Origin: Herbiconiux oxytropis
Lineage (GTDB): Bacteria; Actinomycetota; Actinomycetes; Actinomycetales; Microbacteriaceae
Assembly: GCF_024979315.1 (NCBI RefSeq)
Contig: NZ_JANLCK010000005.1
Coordinates: 1-64,000, forward strand
DNA length: 64,000 nt
Direction of reading: 5' to 3'
Shown here: in pieces, positions 1-8,040 of the stretch
How positions within the stretch are numbered: the first letter of the stretch is position 1
Layout: every line of letters begins with the position of its first letter
The notes under the pieces: generated by a model
What the model was told of the DNA's origin: nothing
The model's input: the letters and a program-made list of their open reading frames with translations, nothing else
Database searches by the model: none
Position numbers and translations under genes: made by a program

Positions 1-2520
1 CTGGCGGAGGTTCGAGAGCTGCCCGCCCGGGATCTCGTGCGTGTAGACGCGGCCGGTGGGGCCCGGGAGCCCCGACTCGAACGGCCGGTACACCTGCCGC
101 ACCGCCTCCCAGTACGGCTCGAGGTCCGAGACCGCGGCGAGCGACAGCCCCGTGTCGCGCTCCGTGTGAGCCAGGGCGGCCACCAGAGCGGATGCGCTGG
201 GCTGCGACGTGGTGCCGGCCATCGGCGCACTCGCCACGTCCACGGCATCCGCCCCGGCCGCGCTCGCGGCGAGGAGGGTGGCGAGCTGGCCGCCGGCGGT
301 GTCGTGCGTGTGGACGTGCACGGGCAGGTCGAACTCCTCCCGGAACGCCGTCACCAGTCGCGCCGCCGCGGCCGGGCGCAGGAGCCCCGCCATGTCCTTG
401 ATCGCGAGCACGTGGGCGCCCGCGTCGACGATCTGCGACGCCAGCTCCAGGTAGTAGTCGAGGGTGTAGAGATCCTCGGCGGGGTCGAGGAGGTCGCCGG
501 TGTAGCAGACCGCGACCTCGGCGAGCGTGGTGCCGGTGGCGAGCACGGCGTCGATCGCGGGCCGCATCTGGGACACGTCGTTGAGGGCGTCGAAGATGCG
601 GAAGATGTCGACCCCGGTCGCCGCAGCCTCCTGCACGAACGCCTCGGTGACCTCCGTGGGATACGGGGTGTAGCCGACCGTGTTGCGGCCACGCAGCAGC
701 ATCTGGATCGCGACGTTCGGCAAAGCCCCCCGCAGGGTCGCGAGGCGCTCCCACGGGTCTTCTCCGAGGAACCGGAGCGCGACGTCATAGGTGGCACCGC
801 CCCACGCCTCCACGCTCAGCAGCTCCGGCGTCATCCGCGCCACATACGGGGCGACGGCCACGAGATCGCGGGTGCGCACGCGGGTGGCCAGCAGCGACTG
901 ATGTGCATCCCGCATCGTGGTCTCGGTGACGGCCAGCGGCGTCTGGGCGCGGAGCGCGGCGGCGAAACCGGCGGGGCCGAGCTCGAGCAGCCGCTGCCGC
1001 GAGCCGGCCGGCGCAGTCGCCTGCAGGTCGATCGCCGGCAGCTTGTCGGCAGGCTCCACCGAGCCCACCCGGGCGCCGTGCGGCTGGTTCACGGTGACGT
1101 CGGCGAGCCAGTTCAGGATCTTCGTCCCGCGATCCTTGGACTGGTGCCCGCCGAGCAACTGCGGCCGCTCCTCGATGAACGACGTCGACAGGTCGCCCGC
1201 CATGAAGTCCGGGTCATCGAGAACCCCCTGCAGGAACGGGATGTTCGTCGACACACCCCGAATGCGGAACTCCGCCAGAGCACGCCGCGCACGACGCACC
1301 GCCGCCGGGAAGTCACGACCCCGGCAGGTCATCTTCGCGAGCATCGAATCGAAGTGCGGCGAGATCTGCGCCCCCACGTCAACCGTCCCGCCATCCAACC
1401 GCACCCCCGCACCGCCCGGCGACCGGTACGCCGCGATCTTGCCCGTATCCGGCCGGAACCCCGCCGTCGGATCCTCCGTCGTGATCCGGCACTGCAACGC
1501 CGCACCGTGCAGCACGATCCCGTCCTGCGTCAGCCCCAGATCAGCGAACGTGCTGCCACTCGCGATGAGCATCTGCGACTGCACCAGATCGACATCGGTG
1601 ACCTCCTCGGTGACCGTGTGCTCGACCTGGATGCGCGGGTTCATCTCGATGAACACATGCTTCCCCGCACGCTCCCCCACCGTGTCGACCAGGAACTCCA
1701 CCGTGCCGGCGTTCACATACCCGATCGACTTCGCGAACTTGATCGCATCCGCATGCAGCGCCTCACGCAGCTCATCGCTGATATTCGGTGCCGGCGCGAT
1801 CTCGACGACCTTCTGATTGCGACGCTGCACCGAGCAATCCCGCTCATACAGATGGAACGTCTCACCCGCACCATCGGCCAGGATCTGCACCTCGATGTGA
1901 CGGGGCCGGAGCACCGCCTGCTCCAGGAACATCGTCGCGTCACCGAACGCGCTGTCAGCCTCCCGCATCGCCGCCTCGAGCGCACCCCGCAACTCCTCCC
2001 GGGTCTCGACCCGGCGCATCCCCCGCCCGCCCCCGCCTGCGACGGCCTTCGCGAACACCGGGAACCCGATCTCATCCGCCGCGGCGATCAGCACCTCGAG
2101 ATCGGTCGTCGCCGGCGACGACGCCAGCACCGGCACCCCCGCCGCGATCGCATGCTCCTTCGCCGTGACCTTGTTGCCCGCCATCTCGAGCACATGCTCG
2201 CCAGGACCGATGAACGTGATCCCGTTCTCCGCCGCCGCCTTCGCCAGCTCCGGGTTCTCCGACAAGAACCCGTAACCCGGGTAGATCGCATCCGCCCCCG
2301 CCTCGAGCGCGACCCGGATGATCTCCGACACATCCAGGTAGGCCCGCACCGGATGCCCGACCTCACCGATCTGATACGCCTCATCAGCCTTCAGCCGATG
2401 CATCGAATTGCGATCCTCGTAGGGGAAGACGGCAACCGTCTTCGCCCCCAGCTCGTACGCCGCCCGGAACGCGCGAATCGCGATCTCCCCACGGTTCGCC
2501 ACCAGAATCTTTGTGAACAT
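1..2520 (-). CDS. pyc: pyruvate carboxylase, 3' part beyond the window
   Basis: The minus frame from ATG at 2520 stays open to the window edge and gives about 840 residues. It begins MFTKILVANRGEIAIRAFRA, the classic biotin carboxylase start. An ATP-grasp glycine loop (AVAGGGGRGMRR) lies near residue 165, and the carboxyltransferase motif TTMRDAHQS near residue 533. Full enzymes have about 1130 residues, so the end of the carboxyltransferase domain and the biotinyl-lysine domain lie outside. The enzyme carboxylates pyruvate to oxaloacetate with bicarbonate and ATP, an anaplerotic cytosolic step. An AAAGG ribosome binding site lies 5 nt before the ATG. The gene is divergent from the ParA gene with 75 bp between them. 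Confidence 0.95.
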   Translation of the reverse strand, partial: MFTKILVANRGEIAIRAFRAAYELGAKTVAVFPYEDRNSMHRLKADEAYQIGEVGHPVRAYLDVSEIIRVALEAGADAIYPGYGFLSENPELAKAAAENGITFIGPGEHVLEMAGNKVTAKEHAIAAGVPVLASSPATTDLEVLIAAADEIGFPVFAKAVAGGGGRGMRRVETREELRGALEAAMREADSAFGDATMFLEQAVLRPRHIEVQILADGAGETFHLYERDCSVQRRNQKVVEIAPAPNISDELREALHADAIKFAKSIGYVNAGTVEFLVDTVGERAGKHVFIEMNPRIQVEHTVTEEVTDVDLVQSQMLIASGSTFADLGLTQDGIVLHGAALQCRITTEDPTAGFRPDTGKIAAYRSPGGAGVRLDGGTVDVGAQISPHFDSMLAKMTCRGRDFPAAVRRARRALAEFRIRGVSTNIPFLQGVLDDPDFMAGDLSTSFIEERPQLLGGHQSKDRGTKILNWLADVTVNQPHGARVGSVEPADKLPAIDLQATAPAGSRQRLLELGPAGFAAALRAQTPLAVTETTMRDAHQSLLATRVRTRDLVAVAPYVARMTPELLSVEAWGGATYDVALRFLGEDPWERLATLRGALPNVAIQMLLRGRNTVGYTPYPTEVTEAFVQEAAATGVDIFRIFDALNDVSQMRPAIDAVLATGTTLAEVAVCYTGDLLDPAEDLYTLDYYLELASQIVDAGAHVLAIKDMAGLLRPAAAARLVTAFREEFDLPVHVHTHDTAGGQLATLLAASAAGADAVDVASAPMAGTTSQPSASALVAALAHTERDTGLSLAAVSDLEPYWEAVRQVYRPFESGLPGPTGRVYTHEIPGGQLSNLRQ

Positions 2521-2581
2521 GAAGACCTTTCGGGTGCACACGCGTACAGCGAACAGTTAGGTTCTCCAAGCCTAGTGAAGG

Positions 2582-2587
2582 TAACGT
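2582..2587 (+). promoter_or_regulatory. -10-like TAACGT before parA
   Basis: TAACGT fits TAnnnT and ends 8 nt before the GTG start at 2596, so transcription could begin almost at the start codon. An imperfect dyad, TAGG-9-CCTA, lies just upstream at 2558-2574 in the 75-bp divergent spacer. Assignment is by pattern only. Confidence 0.4.
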
Positions 2588-2595
2588 TGTCGACT

Positions 2596-3405
2596 GTGCA
2601 TGTACTCAGCGTCTCATCCCTCAAGGGAGGCGTGGGCAAGACCACTGTGACGCTCGGGCTCGCGTCCGCAGCGTTCGCCAAGGGCTTGCGCACTCTCGTC
2701 GTCGACCTCGACCCCCAATCCGATGTCTCCACCGGCATGGACATCCGCGTCGCGGGCCACCTCAACGTGGCCGACGTGCTGGCCTCCCCCAAGGAGAAGG
2801 TGGTGCGCGCCGCGATCGCCCCGTCGGGCTGGACGAAGGACCGCGGCGGCAAGATCGACGTGCTCATCGGCTCGCCCTCCGCGCTCAACTTCGACGGGCC
2901 GCACCCCTCGATCCGCGACATCTGGAAGCTCGAGGAGGCCCTCGCCACCGTCGAGAACGAGTACGACCTCGTGCTGATCGACTGCGCGCCCTCGCTCAAT
3001 GCGCTCACCCGCACCGCCTGGGCGGCCTCCGACCGCGTCTCCGTGGTCACCGAACCCGGGCTCTTCTCTGTGGCCGCCGCCGATCGCGCGCTCCGGGCCA
3101 TCGAGGAGATCCGTCGTGGACTCTCCCCCCGTCTTCAGCCGCTCGGCATCATCGTGAACCGCGTGCGCTCCCAGTCGCTCGAGCACCAGTTCCGCATCAA
3201 GGAGCTGCGCGACATGTTCGGCCCGCTCGTGCTGAGCCCCCAGCTCCCCGAGCGCACCTCCCTGCAGCAGGCCCAGGGCGCCGCCAAGCCCCTGCACGTC
3301 TGGCCCGGTGAGGGCGCCCAGGAGATGGCCCGCAACTTCGACCTGCTGCTGGAGCGCGTCATGCGCACGGGGCGAGTCGGCGAATACGCGGAACTCAAGG
3401 CCTGA
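2596..3405 (+). CDS. ParA/MinD-family ATPase, orphan
   Basis: 269 residues starting from GTG (VHVLSVSSLKGG). The deviant Walker A motif KGGVGKTT lies at residues 10-17, DLDPQSD forms switch I, and VLIDCAPS is the Walker B strand. The family are P-loop ATPases that bind DNA or membrane nonspecifically and position cargo such as chromosome origins or protein clusters. No parB and no parS-like site (TGTTTCACGTGAAACA) is nearby, so this is not the chromosomal parAB pair; its cargo is unknown. The frame is open far upstream through sequence antisense to pyc, but homology begins only at the GTG. Tandem hairpins follow at 3421-3479. Confidence 0.9.
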   Translation: MHVLSVSSLKGGVGKTTVTLGLASAAFAKGLRTLVVDLDPQSDVSTGMDIRVAGHLNVADVLASPKEKVVRAAIAPSGWTKDRGGKIDVLIGSPSALNFDGPHPSIRDIWKLEEALATVENEYDLVLIDCAPSLNALTRTAWAASDRVSVVTEPGLFSVAAADRALRAIEEIRRGLSPRLQPLGIIVNRVRSQSLEHQFRIKELRDMFGPLVLSPQLPERTSLQQAQGAAKPLHVWPGEGAQEMARNFDLLLERVMRTGRVGEYAELKA

Positions 3406-3744
3406 GGACTGTTCTGGTCCGGTGAAAGCCGTGCTGCGCGCGGCTTTCACCGCCGACGCCGGTCCCCGCCCGGCGTCGGGGAGCTTGTTCGGCTTCGGTC
3501 GCTAGCGCGGCCGAGGCCTCACCTCGGGTCGTCGAAAAGGCCCAAACACTTTCAGAACGGGCGAATGAGCGCCACCTGCATCTGAGCGACCTCCGACGAG
3601 GTCACCACGCGACGGGCCGTACTCGATGACCCAGAGTGACGGCGAGGCCGCGAAGCGACCTCACCGGAACATGTCGCGCGGCGCCGGGCAGGGACCGGCG
3701 ACGCCTGAGCAGCCGCGCGCCAGCACGGCTGCGAAGCAGCTAGC
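3406..3744. other. 339-bp spacer without a convincing gene
   Basis: This is one of two non-coding stretches over 300 bp. Beyond the tandem hairpins it holds a small CCGAGG-5-CCTCGG dyad near 3508-3524. Short open frames on both strands (for example 3626-3925 and 3552-3872) have arginine- and serine-rich low-complexity translations, lack ribosome binding sites and look like chance frames. The gene on the far side (MerR, ending at 3745) is convergent. Confidence 0.6.
3421..3479 (+). terminator. two tandem hairpins after parA
   Basis: The first hairpin has perfect 11-bp arms, GGTGAAAGCCG (3421-3431) and its complement (3441-3451), with a 9-nt loop. The second has 9-bp arms CCGACGCCG (3453-3461) and CGGCGTCGG (3471-3479). 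They start 15 nt after the parA stop and should end its transcript. There is no U-tract, as is common in high-GC actinobacteria. Confidence 0.6.
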
Positions 3745-4308
3745 TCAGACAGCCTTGCGCGATGCCCGCCGCGCCGCGAGCTCGTCGGCCGGGTCGGTGA
3801 CCACGCTGTCGAGGTCGACGAGGGAGTTCTCGACCTCGCGGAGGACCTTGCCGACGGCGATGCCGAAGACACCCTGGCCGCGGCTGACGAGGTCGATGAC
3901 CTCGTCGTTGGAGGTGCAGAGGTAGACGCTCGCGCCGTCGGACATCAGCGTGGTCTGGGCGAGGTCGTTGATTCCGGATTCGCGGAGCTGGTTGATCGCG
4001 GTACGGATCTGCTGCAGTGAGATGCCGGTGTCGAGCAGTCGCTTGACGAGCTTGAGCACGAGGATGTCCCGGAAGCCGTAGAGCCGCTGCGTTCCGGAGC
4101 CGGCGGCGCCGCGCACGGTGGGCTCGACGAGCGCGGTACGCGCCCAGTAGTCGAGCTGGCGGTAGGTGATGCCGGCGGCACGGGCCGCTACGGCACCGCG
4201 ATAGCCGTTCGCCCCGTCGAGATCGGGCATGCCATCGGTGAACAGGAGACCGAGGTCGTACCGGGAGTCGTCGTCCCGGCCCAGGTTGTCATGACCTGTC
4301 TCGTTCAT
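3745..4308 (-). CDS. MerR-family regulator, Rv1830-like
   Basis: 187 residues from ATG at 4308. This start is preferred over the ATG at 4332 because GGAAGG lies 5 nt before it. A MerR winged helix is seen in the first 100 residues (AARAAGITYRQLDYWARTALVEP, then a GTQRLYGFRDILVLKLVKRLLDTGISLQQI helix pair). In mycobacteria and corynebacteria the order is FHA protein, MerR (FtsR), bifunctional nuclease, MerR (Rv1830 type). Here the FHA protein and both MerR genes are kept, but only 141 bp separate the regulators. The second MerR is linked to cell growth and division control in mycobacteria; that role is carried over by homology. Confidence 0.85.
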   Translation of the reverse strand: MNETGHDNLGRDDDSRYDLGLLFTDGMPDLDGANGYRGAVAARAAGITYRQLDYWARTALVEPTVRGAAGSGTQRLYGFRDILVLKLVKRLLDTGISLQQIRTAINQLRESGINDLAQTTLMSDGASVYLCTSNDEVIDLVSRGQGVFGIAVGKVLREVENSLVDLDSVVTDPADELAARRASRKAV

Positions 4309-4449
4309 CGGGGCCTTCCATCGTGGTGGCACGGGAGACGGATGTCCGTTCCCGCAGTGCTGTCCCCACGCTATCGACCACGACAGTCCGGGGCAACGAC
4401 ATCACCGTTTCGGTGCCCGGCGTGTCGCGATCAGGGGCGGATCGTTACC

Positions 4450-5148
4450 TCACGGCGCGATCTTGCCGAGGGCGGAGCGGATGAGACTGGAGCGCACGAT
4501 CTCGAGCTGACCCGCGATCTCCATCGCCATCTCGGCCACTTTGGCGCGGCTCGAGGGGTCGCGCCGCCTCGCCACAGGCATGAGCGCACTCTCGATCAGC
4601 CCGAGCTCGCGCTCGGCGGCCTGCCGGAACCCGCGCAGGTGCCGCGGTTCGATGCCGGAGCGCTGCAGTTCGACGAGAGCCTTCAGCACCACGAGCGAAT
4701 CCTCGCCGTAGCTGTCGGCCGGCGAGAGAACGGCGGCCGAGAAGGCGTCCTGCACGAGCATGGGGGTGGCCCCGGCTTCCCGGGTGAGGTCGTCGCGGCT
4801 GAGGCGGCGGCCGGTCTGCAGGATCGACGCGCCGTTGGCGACTCCCGTGCCGGGCATGGGCGGGTTCAGCCCCGCGTCGACGTCGGCGAGATACTCCTTG
4901 ATGACCGCGAGCGGCAGGTAGCAGTCGCGCTGCAGGGTGAGGATGAGGCGGAGGCGGCTGAGGTCGTTCTGCGAGAACTTGCGGTAGCCCGAGGGGGTGC
5001 GGGCCGGGTGCACGAGCCCGCGCTCCTCGAGGAAGCGCAGTTTCGAGGGCGTGAGATCGGGGAAGTCGGCGGTGAGTTTGGAGAGCACCTGGCCGATGCC
5101 GAGCAGCGGCGCCGGAGAAGCTCCGGGCGCCGGGGAAGCGGCTGCCAC
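4450..5148 (-). CDS. ftsR: MerR-family regulator, FtsR/Rv1828-like
   Basis: 232 residues from GTG at 5148. The start overlaps the stop of the FHA gene by one base (TAGTG), so translation is probably coupled. A MerR-type winged helix lies near residues 16-90 (IGQVLSKLTADFPDLTPSKL, then ERGLVHPARTPSGYRKFS), followed by a helical effector region. The family includes FtsR of Corynebacterium glutamicum, which activates ftsZ. The symbol rests on motif likeness and on synteny with the FHA gene. Confidence 0.85.
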   Translation of the reverse strand: MAAASPAPGASPAPLLGIGQVLSKLTADFPDLTPSKLRFLEERGLVHPARTPSGYRKFSQNDLSRLRLILTLQRDCYLPLAVIKEYLADVDAGLNPPMPGTGVANGASILQTGRRLSRDDLTREAGATPMLVQDAFSAAVLSPADSYGEDSLVVLKALVELQRSGIEPRHLRGFRQAAERELGLIESALMPVARRRDPSSRAKVAEMAMEIAGQLEIVRSSLIRSALGKIAP

Positions 5149-5624
5149 TACTCTCCCGCTGCGGTCACCACGTCGATGCGCGATGGGTAGAACGTGAGGC
5201 GGAACTTGCCGATCTGCACCTCGGCACCGTCTTCCAGCAGCGCCTCGTCGACGCGCACGCCGGCCACGTAGGTGCCGTTGAGCGAGCCGCGGTCGCGCAC
5301 CGAGAAGGTGTGGCCGTGCCGGGTGAACTCGGCGTGCCGGCGGGAGACCGTGACGTCGTCGAGGAAGATGTCGGCGTTGGGGTGCCGGCCCACCGTGGTG
5401 ACGGTGGTGTCGAGCAGGAACCGGGCGCCGGAGTTGGGGCCGCGACGCACGATCAGCAGGGCCGAGCCCGACGGAAGGGCCGCGATCGACTCGAGCTCCT
5501 CGGCGGTGACACCGCCTTCGAGAGCGGCCAGCTGGGCCGCGAACTCGCCCGTGAGCGACATCGTGGTGTCAGCCCCGGAGGGGGTGACGGGGATGCTCGT
5601 GGTGTGATCGTCGTTCTCGTTCAT
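5148..5624 (-). CDS. garA: FHA-domain regulator of GarA/OdhI type
   Basis: 158 residues from ATG at 5624, with AAGGAGG 11 nt upstream. The FHA fold lies at about 62-147, with the phosphothreonine-binding residues GR (79-80), SRRH (94-97) and SLNGTYV (114-120). The tail HTTSIPV puts a double threonine at positions 8-9, matching the phospho-switch of GarA and OdhI. In those proteins unphosphorylated FHA inhibits 2-oxoglutarate dehydrogenase and controls glutamate metabolism, and phosphorylation by PknB/PknG-type kinases relieves this. It is first in a three-gene run with two MerR regulators. A longer upstream frame is antisense to other genes and was not used. Confidence 0.92.
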   Translation of the reverse strand: MNENDDHTTSIPVTPSGADTTMSLTGEFAAQLAALEGGVTAEELESIAALPSGSALLIVRRGPNSGARFLLDTTVTTVGRHPNADIFLDDVTVSRRHAEFTRHGHTFSVRDRGSLNGTYVAGVRVDEALLEDGAEVQIGKFRLTFYPSRIDVVTAAGE

Positions 5625-5714
5625 CGTCCGGCTGCCCTCCTTGCTCCCTCCAGCGTAGCCGATCAGGCCGCCGCTCCGAGCCGTGATTTCCCTGTCCCGG
5701 CCGTGGGCGTGCCC

Positions 5715-5720
5715 TACACT
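5715..5720 (+). promoter_or_regulatory. -10 hexamer TACACT, leaderless start
   Basis: TACACT ends exactly 6 nt before the ATG at 5727. This is the spacing expected when transcription starts on the start codon. No ribosome binding site is present. Confidence 0.6.
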
Positions 5721-5726
5721 TCCCCC

Positions 5727-6554
5727 ATGCTTCCGTTGATCGCGTCGCTCTGGGTCCTGGCGGCGAGCTGCGTCGTCGTCTGGGTGCTCTCGCTCGTCAC
5801 ACACGAGTACTCCTGGGTCGACCGCATCTGGTCGGTCATCCCCATCGTGTACGTCTGGATCTTCGCCGGGGCGGCCGGCTTCACCGACCTCAGGCTCGAT
5901 CTGCTGGCGGCGGTCGTGACCCTCTGGGGCGCCCGGCTCACCTTCAACTTCTCCCGCAAGGGCGGCTACGCACCCGGTGGGGAGGACTACCGCTGGGCGG
6001 TGCTCCGGGGCCGGATGTCGACGGCGCAGTTCCAGGTGTTCAACCTGCTCTTCATCACGATCTACCAGAGCGTGATCCTGTTCCTGATCACGATGCCCGC
6101 GTACACGATGTTCGAGAACCGAGCCACGCCGTTCAGCGTGCTCGACCTCGTGCTGATCGCCCTGTTCCTGCTGTTCCTCGCGGGCGAGACGATCGCCGAC
6201 GAGCAGCAGTGGCGGTTCCACGAGTGGAAGCGGCGGGAGGTGGCCGCGGGGCGGGAGCCGCGACCCCGCTTCCTGCAGACCGGCCTCTTCCGGTTCTCCC
6301 GGCATCCGAATTTCTTCTTCGAGCAGGCGCAGTGGTGGGTGGTCTTCTTCCTGGGCGCGAGCGCGGCGGGGTCGGTGCTGCAGTGGACCGTCGCAGGCGC
6401 GGTGCTGCTCACCCTGCTGTTCATCGGCTCGACGATCTTCACCGAGAGCATCACCTCGTCGAAGTATCCGGAATACGCCGCATACAAGAAGAGGACGTCG
6501 GCGCTCATCCCCTGGTTTCCCGGAAAGGCGAGCGCCGACGTCCCCGCCGGCTGA
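5727..6554 (+). CDS. DUF1295 / steroid 5-alpha-reductase-like membrane protein
   Basis: 275 residues with about six hydrophobic helices, starting MLPLIASLWVLAASCVVVWV. The C-terminal part carries the family's signature (FRFSRHPNFFFEQAQWWVVF and YPEYAAYKKRTSALIPW), which resembles the NADPH and substrate region of steroid 5-alpha-reductases and isoprenylcysteine methyltransferases. It is an integral membrane protein. The substrate of bacterial DUF1295 proteins is unknown, so a lipid or isoprenoid reductase role is only a guess. It is divergent from the FHA gene and convergent with the aldo/keto reductase. Confidence 0.88.
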   Translation: MLPLIASLWVLAASCVVVWVLSLVTHEYSWVDRIWSVIPIVYVWIFAGAAGFTDLRLDLLAAVVTLWGARLTFNFSRKGGYAPGGEDYRWAVLRGRMSTAQFQVFNLLFITIYQSVILFLITMPAYTMFENRATPFSVLDLVLIALFLLFLAGETIADEQQWRFHEWKRREVAAGREPRPRFLQTGLFRFSRHPNFFFEQAQWWVVFFLGASAAGSVLQWTVAGAVLLTLLFIGSTIFTESITSSKYPEYAAYKKRTSALIPWFPGKASADVPAG

Positions 6555-6580
6555 GCTCAGAGGCCGGGTGACCCGAGCGG

Positions 6581-7411
6581 CTAGTTGACCTCGAGCGGGT
6601 CGCTGCCGTTGCGGCCCTCGGCCCCGCGGTCGAGCGACGCGATGCTGGCGATCTCGGCGGCCGAGAGCGAGAAGTCGAGCACGTCGAAGTTCTCGGCCAT
6701 GCGCTCCTTGTTGTTGCTCTTCGGGATGACGATGTTGCCGACGTCGAGGTGCCAGCGGATGATCGTCTGCGGAACCGACTTGCCGTGGGCCTCCGCGATG
6801 GCGGCGAGCTCGAGCGAGTCGTTGATCCTGCCCTGACCGAGCGGGCCCCACGCCTCGATGGCGATGCCCTTCTCGGCGGCGAAGGAGCGGAGTTCGGCCT
6901 GCTGGAAGTCGACGTGCAGCTCGACCTGGTTGACGGCGGGCACGATCTCGGTCTCGGCGATCAGTCGCTCGAGATGGTCGATGTTGAAGTTCGAGACCCC
7001 GATGGCCTTGGCGCGGCCCGACTCGAGGATCTTCTCGAGCGAGCGCCAGGCATCGATATAGGTGTCCTTCTCGGGGGTGGGCCAGTGGATGAGGTAGAGG
7101 TCGACGTAGTCGGTGCCGAGTCGCGCGAGGCTCTTGTCGAAGGCGGTGAGCGCGTCGGTCTGGTCGTCGTTCCAGAGCTTGGTGGTGATGAAGAGGTCGC
7201 CGCGGTCGATGCCGGACTCCTTGACGGCGTGTCCCACGCCCTCCTCGTTGTGGTAGATCTTCGCGGTGTCGAGGTGGCGGTAGCCGACCTCGAGGGCGTC
7301 GCGCACGATGCGATTGGTCTTGTCGGGATCGACCTTGAACACGCCGAAGCCGAGCTGGGGGATCTGGGTGCCGTTGTTGAGGCCGACCGTGGGGACTGCG
7401 TTTTCCGTCAT
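6581..7411 (-). CDS. aldo/keto reductase
   Basis: 276 residues, the usual length for the family. The catalytic tetrad is D48 and Y53 (HLDTAKIYHNE), K78 (TTKLWN) and H109 (LIHWP). The NADPH-binding tail IPKSNNKERMAEN is present near residues 230-242. Closest in style to 2,5-diketo-D-gluconate reductases (AKR5). It is a soluble NADPH-dependent carbonyl reductase, probably for detoxification or sugar metabolism; the natural substrate cannot be read from sequence. Confidence 0.93.
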   Translation of the reverse strand: MTENAVPTVGLNNGTQIPQLGFGVFKVDPDKTNRIVRDALEVGYRHLDTAKIYHNEEGVGHAVKESGIDRGDLFITTKLWNDDQTDALTAFDKSLARLGTDYVDLYLIHWPTPEKDTYIDAWRSLEKILESGRAKAIGVSNFNIDHLERLIAETEIVPAVNQVELHVDFQQAELRSFAAEKGIAIEAWGPLGQGRINDSLELAAIAEAHGKSVPQTIIRWHLDVGNIVIPKSNNKERMAENFDVLDFSLSAAEIASIASLDRGAEGRNGSDPLEVN

Positions 7412-7418
7412 GCCCTCC

Positions 7419-7424
7419 AGCCTA
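7419..7424 (-). promoter_or_regulatory. -10 hexamer TAGGCT of the aldo/keto reductase
   Basis: On the minus strand TAGGCT ends 7 nt before the ATG at 7411. The GGAGGG between them sits only 1 nt from the ATG, too close to act as a ribosome binding site, so a leaderless or near-leaderless transcript is likely. Confidence 0.5.
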
Positions 7425-7453
7425 TTCCGACGCGCCTCCGGGAGGGCGGGGGA

Positions 7454-7924
7454 TCAGTCGTCCTCGTCGGCCACGAGGCTCTGCACGATGAGATCGAGCA
7501 CGGCCTCCGCGTAGGCGTCGACGGCGCTCTCGGCCTCGAACCGGCGCGGCCGGCCGCGGATCAGAGCGGTCACGACATAGAGCGTGACGTGATCCTCGCC
7601 CGGCTCCCCCGGGAGCTGTTCCGCGGTCAGCGAACGGAAGCCTTCGCGCAGGATCTCGCGCAGCTGATCTTCACGCGGGAGCCACAGCGTGTCGGTGAGG
7701 TCGACCGAGTCGAGCGCCCACTCCGTGGTGCCGTTGAAGCCGATCAGCGTGCCGGAGGGGAACTCGTGCACCTCGGCCGTCATCTCGCTCACGGTGAACA
7801 CCTCGCCCGCGGCGCCCGACTCGCTCGCACGCTCGACGGTCTCGATCACGAAGGCGTCACCCGAGCGCGGATGCCAGCGCAGGCCCGCTGTGCGGAGTGC
7901 CCTGGCGAGTTCGACGGCGATCAT
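7454..7924 (-). CDS. conserved actinobacterial protein, CpaE-like by name
   Basis: 156 residues from ATG at 7924 (MIAVELARALRTAGLRWHP). The middle reads FNGTTEWALDSVD followed by LWLPREDQLREIL, a pattern I know from a Microbacteriaceae family often labelled pilus assembly protein CpaE without real support. No membrane segment, signal peptide or P-loop is visible. The frame is open 41 codons further upstream, but that part is antisense to spacer and reads as low complexity. GATGAT sits 6 nt before the ATG. Function unknown. Confidence 0.75.
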   Translation of the reverse strand: MIAVELARALRTAGLRWHPRSGDAFVIETVERASESGAAGEVFTVSEMTAEVHEFPSGTLIGFNGTTEWALDSVDLTDTLWLPREDQLREILREGFRSLTAEQLPGEPGEDHVTLYVVTALIRGRPRRFEAESAVDAYAEAVLDLIVQSLVADEDD

Positions 7925-7930
7925 CTGCCC

Positions 7931-7936
7931 ATCATC
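7931..7936 (-). promoter_or_regulatory. -10-like GATGAT, leaderless start
   Basis: GATGAT on the minus strand ends exactly 6 nt before the ATG at 7924, keeping A at position 2 and T at position 6 of the hexamer. A weaker match than its counterparts elsewhere in the window. Confidence 0.35.
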
Positions 7937-7981
7937 CCAGCGATCGGCGGACGCGCCGACGCGGAATCCGGGATCGCCCGC

Positions 7982-7987
7982 TAACGT
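7982..7987 (+). promoter_or_regulatory. -10-like TAACGT upstream of the amine oxidase
   Basis: TAACGT fits TAnnnT and would place a start site near 7994, giving a leader of about 47 nt. The leader holds a tandem pair of CCCCGATCG at about 8009-8028. No good ribosome binding site precedes the GTG at 8041. Confidence 0.3.
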
Positions 7988-8040
7988 GGAGGTGATCGGC
8001 CTCCCCGATCGTCCCCGATCGAGAGACGGCACCGCAGACA

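Noticed and set aside
37-2595. Plus-strand open frame of about 850 codons running into parA
   Set aside because: It is antisense to the pyruvate carboxylase gene, Arg/His-rich and without homology. The minus strand gives a perfect carboxylase, and the ParA family start matches only from 2596.
2596-3405. Chromosomal parAB origin-partition locus
   Set aside because: No parB, no parS-like 16-mer nearby, and neighbours are metabolic genes; the locus is treated as an orphan ParA.
3552-3925. Two opposing small frames in the spacer after parA
   Set aside because: Low-complexity translations, no ribosome binding sites, and typical of high-GC chance frames.
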